In this document: piece by piece, positions 12,570 through 25,005 of the stretch
Layout of the letters: each line of letters begins with the position of its first letter
Numbering within the stretch: position 1 is the stretch's first letter
NCBI GenBank assembly: GCA_023101725.1
Contig: JALJCO010007095.1
Span: 62,001 to 126,000 of the forward strand
Origin: Atherinomorus stipes
Lineage: Eukaryota; Chordata; Actinopteri; Atheriniformes; Atherinidae
Direction of reading: 5' to 3'
Length of the DNA stretch: 64,000 bases
Made by a program: the position numbers and the translations under genes
The notes under the pieces: generated by a model
The model's database searches: none
The model's input: only the letters and a program-made list of their open reading frames with translations
Told to the model about the DNA's origin: nothing

Positions 12570-14154
12570 TAGAGCTGAACGATTAACTGCATTTGCAATT
12601 AAACTGCAATTTTAATTAGTGCAATTTTATAATCGCGCTAATTAAAGCGATTTTTCCACATCATCTGGTCACGTGAAGTAAGCAGCGCCAGTGGCCCCGC
12701 TGGAACACGTATGCTCAGAATCAGCTCCCTGAAGTTACAGAGCAATGGCGTCAGGATCCTCAGAACCGGTTACTGAAAGAGACACTTCTGCAGATATCTT
12801 AGTTCCAAAGAAAAACAGCACGTCAGCTGTGTGGGACTATTTTGGTCTGGGAAAATGACGAAGAACAGCATCAGGTATTGTTCCAAACTTACATAGCAAA
12901 AGTTGTTACTTCACGTGGCAACACAACAAACTTGTTTCAACATTTAAAGCATCATCAGAGTGATCAGGGCTTTCCAGAAACACCAGCTGCCGGCCATGTA
13001 TCCGACTACTCAGCTAAGTCCAGGCGGCGACTTGTTTATGATCAGGATCGGAGCCGTCGGGTTCTGGACGGGAAGTGATTCCGCAAGGACGCACGAAGCT
13101 TGGGCGCTCTCTGCGGCACATGCAACCAAAATGTTGCTTCCATGTTCTGGCTTCCCCACCGTAGTTTCCCTACTCTGGTGCGAGTCACCGGCACTGCTCT
13201 ATTCTCCACCAGAATGCTGAGGAGTGGAGTATCTGTGGTGAAATTAACTCCAACTCGTTAGTTTCACTTTCAAACTCCACGGCTCCATCGCAGTGGGAAC
13301 TAATATCAGTCCATCCATCCATCTGCTTTGAAACCAGTGGCATCGTGGGGCTCTTGCCCCGTGCCTCGTACATTTATTTGTATATTGATGCATACTTCGT
13401 ATTAGAAGGTGACAAAACTTTTTTTTACCCGGACATGTCGTCCATTTGAGAGGTAGAAAATGTGCTCGGTTGCCGCAGCGAGAGAAGCCGGAGTTTACGT
13501 GGTAATAATCACGTCACTTGCTCTCGGCCGAAGAGGAATTCCCAGACAACAGGAACGCACTAAAACCTGTGTTTTCATATTGGTATGGAAATGGGAAGCT
13601 CAGTGCAAGCTGGAAGCAGCAACTGTTCTGTTCTGCATGAACACAGGCTTCTTTTTTTCCCCTTTGTCTGGTGTTTGTATACATTTATGACATGACTGCA
13701 TTCTGAAGAGAAAAACACCGAACAGAAAGACACTTGGTTGAAATTTATCTTCTCCACCCCACAAAAAGTGGACTGAATGCCACAGTATTTTTTAAACTGT
13801 ATGTGACCTTTGGCCCCCCCAAAATATTGTCTCATGTATACAATATAAATTCCGTAAAGATGTCTAAAGATCACTGCAAAGTGTCTCTATGGAAAGTCTA
13901 GAAATAAAACTCCTAGAAATAAGGTCCAGGTTGAAAAAGGAAAGAAAGTTTTGCTTTAAGTTCTTGACTTTGGAAAGGATTCATTGGTTGAATCATGTTT
14001 TTGTTACACTGAACTGATTGCTTCCTTGTATTTCATGGGAAAATACTGCATTAAAAGAATGTGAAAAAAAAAATCATTTTAGAAAATCGCAACTGCAATA
14101 TTTGTGAAAAAAAAAATCGCAATAAGTTTTTTTTTCCAAAATGGTTTAGCCCTA
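12570..14154 (+). mobile_element. internally deleted hAT transposon with BED-finger transposase remnant
   Basis: Starts TAGAGCTGAACGATT and ends ATGGTTTAGCCCTA, degenerate inverted repeats. Flanked by GTCTGACT (12562-12569) and GTCCGATT (14155-14162), an 8-bp duplication differing by two C/T transitions. The terminal ~100 bp are rich in gcaatt and aaatcgc motifs, as in other fish hAT ends. The 5' part encodes the start of a ZBED-like transposase; the catalytic region is absent. Confidence 0.8.
12745..13078 (+). pseudogene. broken BED zinc-finger N-terminus of a hAT transposase
   Basis: ATG 12745 opens MASGSSEPVTERDTS and reaches STSAVWDYFGLGK before a stop. A one-frame shift near 12845-12860 continues it as EQHQVLFQTYIAKVV, then SRGNTTNLFQHLKHH and on to a stop ending at 13078. 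The VWDYF start, the GNTTNLFQHLK core and the terminal HxxxH are diagnostic of BED fingers in hAT transposases. The two zinc cysteines of the CxxC pair are replaced by Phe (12881-12883) and Tyr (12890-12892), so the finger could not bind zinc. No DDE or dimerisation region remains downstream. Non-functional fossil. Confidence 0.8.
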
Positions 14155-14162
14155 GTCCGATT

Positions 14163-16795
14163 AATAAGCAAAGGATGGATCTGACTGAATATGAATCTGG
14201 AAGCTATGTACACCCATGCAGCAGTATCTCATCATGGCCCAGAACACATACTGCTTTGTCAATTTCAGTCTCAGTGGGAACATAATTTATCAAATGAACA
14301 TCATGCTGTATTGAAGAAGGCTTGATAACACACAAACACACAGTGGTAATTTGGGTGTTGCATCCAAGATATCCAGTAATGAATTGAGAGGTTTACAGAA
14401 GGTCGCATCCACTCAACAACCATGTGGTAATGAACTTTCCTGTCATAAAGAGCTTCCTTCCCACCTTGAAATAACGATAGAAGAAAACAACACTTGCAAC
14501 AGAACAAAATCCAGATGATCCAGTTTTCCACTCGCACATAAATGTGTCATGTATTTGTGGAAGTGTGAGGAGTCTAGATGCCAATCTCACATGCATGCGC
14601 AAGCTGATCCGTGCACAAAAATGATCTGATCAGTTCCCCTTACAGGGAATGCATGTGCACACATTTTAGCTATCTGTATGCACAGGAAGCCAGAAATGAT
14701 CATATCTGCACTGCAAAATGTGATCATGTTTAGCCAGTTTATAGTTGATCAGTTCTGTGTTAACAAATGCTGTGTGCTCAAATTGCTTGATATTTGTTTG
14801 TAGATGTGAACATGCATATATGCAAGTCCCCAGTTAGTTAACATTACTGAGTAATTTCTCTCCATACAGCTCCTATTATTATCATTATATGTTTTTTAAA
14901 TCTCAGGAAGGACTTTTTCTAACTAAGAGATTTTGGCAAAAATAACAAACTGATCACCAAATGAGACATAACAGGTGTGCAACATAGGAGCACATGTTAA
15001 GTTGCAGGGAAGTTTTTCATTGCAAAAAAGCGCAATGTAACTGCCAGGAAACTTCTAATCAATGTTGACAACATATCCCACCATAAGCTTGCAACCTTTG
15101 TTTTTAGTCTAGACTCCTGCAAAAGGCTTTTTTTTCATGTTTGCAGAGATTATTTATATCTGACATATTAGTTTAAGCTAGACATTGCTAGGAACCCTTG
15201 TTCTTGTTCACCAAGGTGACTTTCCTTCGACATGGCAGGGGGTTATTAGGTGGTGTGAAAGTGTCAAAATAAGGCACACCTCTGGACTTAATAGATGAGG
15301 CAGACTGATAATGACATGTGAAAGATGTAAAGGTTTAATGGTGTGTCTCAGCAGCTGGTGTTCCAAATTTCCTTCTGGATTATTAAAAATGATCTTATCT
15401 TGAATATGCGAGATGTACACCTGAGGTTTGATCGTCACAAACATGGTTTTATACCTGGCGTAAAGAATCTACAACCAGGATGCCAACTTGTTTTTCGCTT
15501 TTTAATGCTCCATCTTTTTACTTATCTTTGCCCAATACACTTTTTGACTCTTCATCATGTAAAATGATCTTCTCTGGCCAGAAATAATCAAGTTGCCTGG
15601 AATCCTGACCCAGATAGACCGTACTGATCTTAAACGTCCTGCCACGATGACTGGTTCACCAAATAAACAACCAAAGCTTCATCAGATCAACATTAAACCA
15701 GCTGGAACTCTAAAAATAATAACAGGAATCAGCTGACAATCAGTTCAGTCATCTGATGCAGTCAAACGGTTTATTGTAAGAAGACTGGAAACTGGATTTG
15801 TGGCAGAGGAGACGTGACCCTTGTCTGAGTGTTTGAGTGTGGGAATCGAACACAGTTTCTGCTGTGTGTCTGTGAATGTATGTGTAAAAGGGCCCGTGCC
15901 AGCTCCATCACATGAAAGTCGAGACAGGTCTGAATTAAATTTCCCAAAGAGGGCAGGTATTTAGGGCCAAAAATGCCTTGATTTAATCCTCATTCATTTA
16001 CTCATCACTTCTATAAGTCCAGCTAAACGCTATAAGATATATTCTTATTTTGAGTCACCATTTAGCAAAAGCCAACACACACTTCTCTCTATACCTCAGT
16101 GACGTTTCCCAGGAGTTCAAAGGCCCCTGTGAATCTTTTGTCCCTGGTGTATGCAACAGTGTTCAGATTCTCCTTTATATGCCTAAGATGTGATTATAGT
16201 CACTCTTTTCTAATTATAAGTCATTTCTATCCTCGTGGGGCTGAGGAACATTTAAGGCTAGAATATGGAGTGGCATTTCAATGGACAGATGACCAGATTA
16301 AGTGAGGCGTGTCTGGACTGAGGTTACATTCAGACAGCTGCTGCTGACATTTCAGTGGTGGAGTGCAGCATGTAATCACTTGAGAGAACTGTAAGCTATA
16401 CCAGTAAATGCACCACCCAGATTAATGGTTTCCAAGATTTTTTTTAATGGATTTTATGAACTGGATTTTACACCGACGTTGGAGCCAAGAGACTATTCAA
16501 GCCAAATGCACAAGATGCGTCTCTTGCCGAGTTTCCACATCAAAACAAAGTGAAAAGTCATTAACTGCTGTAACAAATAAGGCAGTACAATGACATGAGA
16601 ACCTGAACTTCAACTTGTTACTTGTATGATAGATAATGCCCTTTTAAAAAAAAAACAAAACAACAACAAAAAACTGGTTTATATGAGGTGTTATTCCAAT
16701 CAAAAACAACCTCAGATGACTAAAATGCAAAAGCAGCAGTGGGTAAAAATGGTCCACCATTACTACCCTTACCATGTCCAAAGGAATGAACAGTG
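14163..16795 (-). other. intron 1 segment without recognised elements
   Basis: AT-rich intron-like sequence. The short frames show no family signature and no terminal inverted repeats were found. Confidence 0.5.
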
Positions 16796-16798
16796 TAA

Positions 16799-17277
16799 TG
16801 CTGCGTTCCATTTGAACTCGGAAGTCGGAAATTCCCAGTTCCGAGTAGGAAGTTTCAACTGGAACGCCCCCCTGAAGTCGGATTTCCCACTCGGAAAGTC
16901 GGACAACTCTCGCAGCTCCAAGTTCAGATTTAAAGATGGCCGCGCCCTGTGTTAGCAGTTTTAGAAGCTTCTGTAATGTTACATTTATTTACACTTCTTA
17001 CTTATATTTTGTTGCATAAATCAATCGTACACGTAGTATTGGTTTATACAGATGTAGGGGGAAGCTGCTGTAGTGTAATTCACATTTTTCATGTCGTATA
17101 TGTGAACTACAACACCAGCTGTGCCAACAACGGCTAATAACAATAGCCTTAGCAAACACGTTGTTTTGCTAGGTTGCTAACTGGTTTTCCGACCAGTGAG
17201 CTGGAACGCAAGTTGGTCGGGTGTGACGTCACCCCCCAGTTCCCACTTCCCAGTTCCGATGAAAATGGAACGCAGCA
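16799..17277. mobile_element. PIF/Harbinger-type MITE
   Basis: Ends are TGCTGCGTTCCATTT and its reverse complement AAATGGAACGCAGCA, followed inside by aactcggaagtcggaa / ttcccagttccga blocks. Flanked by TAA at 16796-16798 and 17278-17280, the 3-bp duplication typical of PIF/Harbinger. The 479-bp interior is non-coding. Confidence 0.85.
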
Positions 17278-17411
17278 TAAGTATAAGTAAGTAGCTTCTG
17301 ATCAACTGCCTTAGACTGACTGGCAACTATAAAATCAGAAGTTTTGGAAATTTGCTGATCTGGATCATTCAAGTGACAATACTAAAGAGGAAAGACATCA
17401 GCCATAATCTT

Positions 17412-17660
17412 AGGTCGCATTCACACTGGAGTTGTCTGGTCTCCTTTAAATTCACGCCCCGTTTCATTTACACGTTATACGGTTCACTTGGAGTAGAGTG
17501 AACGCTCATTCACACTCTGGTGCTCAAGCAACTCCTGTCCACTTGAAAACCAGGGGTCTCTGTTCATTTGCAAGTCAATCGTGGTGCCGTTCGCTTGCAG
17601 TGTGAATCCAAAGGTACCATCTAGCAAGCCAAAAACAGGGTGTGACATACAGTAGAACGT
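17412..17660. mobile_element. possible one-ended DNA-transposon relic
   Basis: It begins with aggtcgcattcacactgg, a phrase common at the ends of fish MITEs, and has related cattcacactctgg and cagtgtgaatcc phrases internally. No matching opposite terminus or duplication is visible, so the limits are uncertain. Confidence 0.3.
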
Positions 17661-18302
17661 GTCACCTATTGCTCAGACTGGACAGGTTCTTGTGAAAAAT
17701 TGTGTTAGGTCTGAACACCACAGTAAAAACATTAATCCCAAAACTGCATACCAGTAAATTAATTGTTGTGCCCATGTTTGCATATGGTGAACCAGCCACC
17801 TGAAAGGGAAGGATTTATGTGTGGTTTGGATGTGGTTTGGATATATAACAAAAAAAGACTGATGCGGTCGCGGACCAGACAACAGAACATACTGTATGTC
17901 GACTCCTGGGGATGTCTTTCGGCACTAGGTGTTGCCCTGAGAGATGCCCTAAGCCAGCACACTTTACAAACAACTGTCGTTTGTCTTTTTAAATGCTTTA
18001 GAGAATTGGAGAAATAACCAAATAGTTTCCTTTGTGATTCCCACATACATTCATAAATGATCGATTCTTCACTTATAAGGCTGGTACTAGCCAGGGCTGA
18101 TCATCAAGACATTGAGACCTGAAGCTAAATGTCTGTTTCCAGATTTCTGATAAATGTTTCTATGTCAATCGTTCACAAACATTCACGTTGAGGACCACCA
18201 AAACATTTTGCTGTGAAACAATAATGATTCTGAGAAATAAATAGCTTCTTGGTTTATCAAATTGAAAGGCATTTTATACATTAAAAATGTAATCACCCTT
18301 AA

Positions 18303-19905
18303 AGGGGAAGTTCAGGATTTTTGACATAGGGGCCTCATTTACAAGTGAGCCAGAGTTCTACATATCACTGAAGACAGTTTCAACATATTTCATCCCATTA
18401 TTCTAGTTCCAGGACGTTGCCGGTGCTAATGCTAGTGTAAGTCAATAGGAATCTCCTAGCCTGTCATTAAAACCAATCTTATCCACTCCACAGAACATCC
18501 GAGGCAAATCAGAAAGCCTATCTGTGTAAATGCCATGTTAAACTAGTAAACTTGTGTGTTAAACAAGTACAACTATCCTTGTATGACATATTTTGCATTA
18601 GGGCTGGACGATATAGAAAAAAAGATTATCGATATAAAAAAAAAATCTGTATCGATCAATATCGATATTTATTAAAGAAAAGAAGTCATTCTCAAATTAA
18701 AAGCTATTTTAGGTGCAGCCCTGGCCATTTAAGCTTTTGCTGAATGACCTACTCATAAGAAAGATCAAAACTAAAGCCGTTTTGACCTTCATTGCGGAAC
18801 ATGAGCGGTAAAGTCCATCCACTCTTTAAACAGACTCGTCTTTTCAAACATGCCGCTTCCTTGCGGAGTTAGCGCATCCCGGGCACTTTCAGACATCAGG
18901 AAATGTTGCGGTAAAGTCAGCACAGCCCCATTCTCCCTTCAACTCTGTCTGGAACATTTTCTTGTGCGTTCAGCCAAAACGATGTGCCGCAACATTTCCG
19001 CTCCTGTGACATGGGACCAGCCAGTACATGTCCGCTACATCTCCAAAGGTAAAAGACCGGTACGCATGTCTGAATGCAAAAGTTATAAAGGACAGAGTTC
19101 ACAATATTACCGCTTTCCAGTGGAAGTCTGAAAGAGGCATAACACTGAATTCCAGTTCAGCCTTTGCCTGAGTCTGTGTTTGTGATTGGTTTGGCGGAAG
19201 GAGTGACTGTAGTGTCATGCTACCCGATAGGCTGCAGCGGAAAACTGTGCTTCTAAATCAAACTTTTATTGACCCTTTCGATCGATATATATTGATATCA
19301 AATTATCGTCCAGCCCTATTTTGCATTACATATAATGGAACTAGTTTCTAACCAGCTGCAGAATTCTCAACCTTGCTTCCAGGTGGTAGTGTTACTACCT
19401 TTGTCAGTGTATTCCGGTTCATAGAGATATGGTGACAGTTTGATGAAAAAAGTTTGAAATCGTCTTCAAAATCTGACACATCCTCATGCCTTTCAGACGT
19501 GGCCATAGTTTTATTTGTAATTCCTTCATGGACATAGCAGCAAATGATATCATTCCACTGCCAAATACAGGAAGTAAAACTTTGTAAAGTGTCTTAGCAG
19601 CAACAATCAAAATGCAACGAAATGCAAGGTTAGTTTTACTTGTACATTATTCTATTAACACGGCATTTACACAGATAGTCTTAAGTTATCAGTGAATTGC
19701 CTTGGATGTTCTGTGGAGTGGTGAAGACTGTTTTTAATAACAGGCTAGCTGATTCCTATTGACTTACACTATTATTAGCATCGGCGACCTCCTGGAACTA
19801 GAATAACGGAGTGAAATATGTTGAAACTGTCTCCAGTGATAAGTAGTATCCTGGCTCATTCGAAAATGAGGCCCTACAGTGTGTCAAAAATCCTGAACTT
19901 CCCCT
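18303..19905. mobile_element. TTAA-flanked transposon with ~280-bp terminal inverted repeats
   Basis: Starts AGGGGAAGTTCAGGATTTTT after TTAA (18299-18302) and ends with the reverse complement before TCAA (19906-19909, a decayed TTAA). The two ends stay alignable as inverted repeats for roughly 280 bp, sharing gacagtttcaacatattt, ttattctagttccagga and gtgtaagtcaataggaat blocks. The TTAA target suggests piggyBac or Kolobok type; no transposase is seen. A hAT element at 18599-19318 is inserted at the inner edge of the left repeat. Confidence 0.8.
18599..19318 (+). mobile_element. 720-bp hAT element, perfect TSD, nested
   Basis: Ends TAGGGCTGGACGATA / TATCGTCCAGCCCTA-like. Flanked by identical TTTTGCAT at 18591-18598 and 19319-19326. 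Sub-terminal atcgat-rich sequence surrounds an internal segment with its own diverged inverted repeats (about 18774-18812 and 19105-19140), both leading to gcggtaa. A reverse-oriented relative is at 62159-62897. No transposase. Confidence 0.9.
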
Positions 19906-19909
19906 TCAA

Positions 19910-21983
19910 CCTTTGAGCTAAATTAATTATGATTGAAGACTTAAAATTATTGTTTCATTTAATGGCCTTCGTGCCATCCAAAAGTTGACAACACCAAGGG
20001 CCAAGTGGCCTTGCCCCTAAAATGACAATATTCCAGGCCTGGTTGCATTACAAACACAAATGTGTCGGCCATTCCTTTCATTTGATATTTTTTTTTAGCA
20101 AGGATTGGAAAGATGGCATTTTCATTGCTAATATCATGTACTGAGATAATACCAGCTCACAAAGCTAGAGAAGGCTGAAAAACAAACAAACACAGCTGGT
20201 CAGCAGCAGAGTTTGTCACAGTTCATAACTAGGCTGTCACATGTGAAAGCACCACAACAACAAAATGTGACTGCACTTGGCTTTAAGCTTTCCAAACAAT
20301 AAAATAATAGCAGCATTAGTTACAACCGCGCACCATATTTTCATTGCAGCAGCCAAATAAACACATTACTCTCCTATATTCATGAACCATGCTTTCTGGC
20401 TATATTGATCGACTGTGTGGGTGTAATTTACAAGCCGGTCATGGTGGATTTATGTTTGCTCACTCCTCCTGCAGCCCTGAATCAACCATTACTGTTATGT
20501 TAAGAACAGAGCAACAACCAAGTGACTAAAGGGAAAAGAGAATCTGAGAAACAAGAAAGGATGATAACTAACTGGTGGAGAAATACTCTGGAGAGTACAG
20601 TCATTTCTCTCTCCCAAAACTGCAGTTTCACAGTTGCATATTTCAGCTAAAGGTGGAGATAATCATACTGCTTGGAGTGAAAAATCAGCAGGGAGAAGAG
20701 CACCAAGGAGCTATGAAGTATGTTTTAAACCTCTTCTACCTCCACAGCATGTGAAACAATAGACCTGAATTGAAAAAGTGCACAATTGAAGTAAACACTG
20801 ACTCAAAACTAATTAAAGTTGAAGAGTGGCTTAAATTTTGCAAGGAAGATTTCCCTTTGGTCTCAAGTGCAAAGACGAAACTAAAGAGCAAAACAAAATA
20901 AAAGACATCACATTACAGATGCAGGAAAAAGTAACATGCATGATGATTCACACTGGAAGAGAAAAGAAGCAAGCCTGTGGACAATGCTGCAATTTAGCAT
21001 TAACAGCATGACTGCAGAGTCATCCCTGTCTCATCTCCACACACACAAATCTGTTCACATAACACACATCTGGTCCCAGATGCTCATCTTTTATTAAAAA
21101 AAATATTCTTTACAGTCTGTTAGTTTTTGTCAAGAGAGTAAAGAAGAGCCAGAGAGGGAAGATGAAAGGCACAGATGAGAACCAGCAGCAAAGGTCAAGA
21201 ACCACTTAAACACTCACAAAAATCCCAGTGCTGAAGCTGAATACTGATAATTAACCCTTCATAGCACATTCTACAGAAACCATTATAAAATGATTCAACT
21301 TAATGGCATTAAAGCCATTATTACACGTGCAGTATGAATTAGCATTTCAGTTTATGTGACAAGAAAAAAAAAATCTCTTCAGCTGTGTCTCAGGAGGTTG
21401 TGCGCCAATCAAATTGGGCGGTTTAATGTCTGATCTACATGTGGAACTGTCTTTTGAGAGGACACTCATACATTTACATTCAAAGTTAAAGTGATCGATG
21501 CTTACAGCTTGACTGGGTCATTTCTTGGACTACTCTCCTTCTTTCAGTCAGTGTACCGGTGTGGTGGAGAAGAAGCAGGTAAATAATCAAAGTTAACGGT
21601 GCCTACTGATAAGAAGTGGTGAAATGCCCCCTGGCAGCTTGTTAGCCTAAGACTCATCTTTTATGTACATTTCACAAGTCCTATATCTTTATTTCAAACA
21701 AATGAGATACAGTCCATCTTTTGTTGTTATTCTTCATTGCAAACCACTTCATCTCCTGCTTTAGACCAACTTATTCTGTTACTTCTGGGGTCAAAGCCGG
21801 GGATGGGAAACATGGAGCATGTGCTCAGAGCCTTGCCTGACTGAGCAAATACATGCAAGTAATTCCACTTCCAACCACACTGTGTTTGTCTGACTTTACA
21901 AATGGGATTTAGTAGGAAAAACATGACACGTTGCTTTTAATGTTGGCCAATCAGAGCAGGCTGAACCTTCCAGGAGGATGGCC
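19910..21983 (-). other. intron 1 segment without recognised elements
   Basis: AT-rich, with no credible coding sequence and no paired termini detected. Confidence 0.5.
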
Positions 21984-21987
21984 GTAA

Positions 21988-22762
21988 AAGGAGTACAGCG
22001 CAAGTTCCAGCTTTTTTCCGGAAGTTCGCCCCCTCTGGCGACAAGTGGAAGTGATGCTAGTGTCATGCACACACATGAGCTGCTTCGGCTGCGTTGGTCT
22101 CTGATTTAACCTACATTACATTCAGTCTGAGCCCAGAGTTGGGGTCACAATGTCTGCTGAAGTAATAAAGTTATAAATCTGCAAGTTTTTCCGGTTTGAT
22201 TGTTGTGTAAACAAACTGTATACTAACAGCAACCACAGGCTAACGCTGGCTTGTAGTTCAAATATCTAAATTCACAGGCTGAGACCACGATTACCTTATT
22301 TCCATCATTCATCACATTAGCCTCGTTAGGAAGAAGAAAGCCAACTGTGGGTCCCGTTTTATTCCCAAACTTGACCGGAGCTCCCTCCAATTAAAAAAAA
22401 AGAAAGAAAAAAAGCTGCTCTGTTGTTTACTCCCGTCTTACTCCGGTGCCGCCAGTGTTGTGCCAACCCCCCCGCTCTCCATCTTATAGCAGTAGTTAGA
22501 GTAGTCTAATCATGCGCGGACTTGCGGTGGCGGAATGCACGACACCGCTGCAGCCAGACGAACGAGAACGTGCAGCTCGTCTCCCCCACAAGCGCCCCCT
22601 TGAGGCTTTGTACCCAAAACTCTTGAATTAAGCATTCAGAAACAGTATTAGAGACCACCGCGATGAAGAAAGATCAGCTCATTCTACACATCAGGCAATT
22701 GTAAGAGCATGTGAAGGAAAGAAAAGAATAGTATTTAACATTTAAACTTGTGCAATGCACCT
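21988..22762. mobile_element. probable TTAA-flanked DNA transposon
   Basis: The right end reads AACTTGTGCAATGCACCT followed by TTAA (22763-22766). The left end AAGGAGTACAGCGCAAGTT follows GTAA (21984-21987) and is a diverged reverse complement of the right end. The interior is CpG-richer than its surroundings and non-coding. The left boundary is less certain than the right. Confidence 0.55.
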
Positions 22763-22766
22763 TTAA

Positions 22767-24735
22767 AGACACAAGCTTAAACAAAGCTTTATAGACAGAT
22801 GGTTATAAGAGCTGCTGCATCACAAAATGCATTTTCCCTACTTTAAGCTTGTCAATTTTTGAAAACATTTGTCATTCAAATGCTTCATAAAAAAAAAATT
22901 AACTACATGAATATCGACTGAACTTCCGGCAACAGACATTTCTGTGCTATGATGGTGCCAGAATGTAACGATCGCAGCTGCACCCTTTAAAAAGACATAT
23001 TTTGGATGAGTAGCGGGATCAAAGAGTGAACAGTCATCCCCACAATGACTTCCCTGAAGACGAAGAAGCAGTGTAGTTACCCTGCCCTCTCCTCCTCCTC
23101 AATTAATCTGTCATCACACAGCTGTGCATCACGACCACCCCGAGGCAGATGGGTAATGGGAACACCCACTTCCTAGTGCCTCTAAAAGTTTGACTTTATG
23201 ACAGAAGAACCAGTAATACATCTTGCTTTGCATGCCATCACAGAACTGAATCTCACAATCTGGAAAAGAAGCAGAGAGAACAATAAAAATCTGCACAAGT
23301 GGAGAGGAAGGACAGAGAGAGGACAGGGTCAGAAAAGACGGGAGTGTAGCACTGATTGTTTCTGAGAGAGCCATCACCACAGACCAGAGCTGTCCACATG
23401 CATGACTTATGTCACCTGGAAGTGTCACCAATCTGCTATCTGTGTGTTGTTGTCCTGTCATCGCTACAAAAAACAGACATAAAACGATCATGACACACAG
23501 ATGTGGACCAACGGGGCATCTGCTGGCTGCTGGACTGCAGCGCGAGATCAACAAATACAAAACAGCTTATCAGCTTATGACCTTAAAACGCTTATGGCAA
23601 TCACAATGCTGCTACAACTACCAGCTGCTCTGGCCAGAGGCGTGTGTGTGTGTGTGTGTCTGTGTCACTATGTTAAATATCATGTTTCAAACATGATGTC
23701 TACCAAAGAGCATGTACCATGTGGCGCATGTGTGTCCCCCTGATGGCATGGAAACACAGTAGAGGAAGAGGATTAAGGGGGAATACTTTCACCAACATTC
23801 TCAGACACACACACCCACACACACACGTAATACACACAAAAAGAATGCCATGCTGATCTGCTCAGAGACAACGAGAGGAGGGGTGGGGATATGTCCAAAC
23901 TACCTTCCATAAATTCTCCGTCTGTATCTGTGGAGGAGTGTAGGGAGGGAGGGAGGGAGGGAGGGTTGTGCAAACAGATGGGATGGGAGCAGAGAAATAC
24001 CCAGAGTAGGATAGAGGAACGGGGAGACAGTAGAGAAAAGTAATACAAGGATGAAACTCTGGGGAAGACCAGTGAACACTTATGGATGCCACACACACAC
24101 ACTGACACACAGAACCGGGCACTCATTAGTCCATTAGCAGCATATAATTGTTCCGGTTATCATTTTTCATGCATCACTGCCTCTTACTCATGCGGTCAAA
24201 GCAGAAAAAAACAAAAACACACACACACACAATTACAGCCTTGTACACATGTGTTTGTGTTATACAGTATGAGGGCTGTGACTTGCATGTGATATCACTA
24301 GCGGTGGCTTTCGCATCCTTTCCTCTCTTTTATTCATCGTCTGAAATGGGGATTGTGTTTGCTCCGAGAAAAACTGTACTATCTGTGGAAGTGAACCAGG
24401 TTTTGTTTAAGGGACCAAACAGTGCCAGTCTGCATGCCTGTACTGAAGAAAACCATCTACCAGATGCAATCAGACAGTTCCAAAGTCTTTGGATCGTATC
24501 AGCCGGAAGGACATTTTTTTTTGCTTTGCTTTCAACAAGCAACTAATAATACAGTACACTGTAGTACTGTATAATAATGTAGTACACTGTTGGTACGTGT
24601 ACTACATTCTTCTATCCATCTGCAATAGCAAGGAAAGCAGCATACAGGAAAGGAAAAAAACTCACTGAATACCCAATCTGATCTATTAATTGTGGATTTT
24701 TAGTTACTTTATTGATAATAATGATGTGTTTTAAT
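22767..24735 (-). other. intron 1 segment rich in simple repeats
   Basis: Includes (TG)n at about 23640-23662, (CA)n near 23800-23826, (GGGA)n at 23942-23965 and further (CA)n near 24090 and 24217. The long minus-strand frames here are composition artefacts of these repeats. Confidence 0.55.
23942..23965. repeat. (GGGA)n microsatellite
   Basis: Six near-perfect AGGG units. On the plus strand this is a potential G-quadruplex-forming purine tract. Confidence 0.9.
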
Positions 24736-25005
24736 TAGAGATGTTCAATATTATTGTCCTGCTATTATTATCAGCCAATATTGGCATTTAAATGCAATAT
24801 TGAAAATTATTGATATCAGTTTTTACTTTTTTAATGACAACTTTTACACTGCATGCACATATCATCCAACTAATTCTTCAGCTATTTCTCCTCTCATGCA
24901 AAATGTCAAAATATGAAAGGTAAAACATCATAGTTGTCCGGATATATCAGTTTATATTGGTATCGGAGATTAACAGTTAAACAATATCAGTATATTGGTA
25001 AAAGA
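24736..25005. mobile_element. decayed hAT MITE relic related to the 7.6-kb copy
   Basis: Begins TAGAGATGTTCAATATTATT and later has atatcagt...ttggtatcgg and acaatatcagtatattgg, aligning with the atcgg-rich body of the 7622-7912 MITE. The 3' terminus is lost and no duplication is visible. Confidence 0.5.

Noticed and set aside
18850..19131. Coding gene in the hAT at 18.6 kb (93-codon frame)
   Set aside because: The homologous copy at 62.2 kb does not keep the frame, and the sequence is a non-coding inverted-repeat module.
23129..24126. Minus-strand frames with CVCV and SLSLS stretches
   Set aside because: Produced by (TG)n, (CA)n and (GGGA)n microsatellites.
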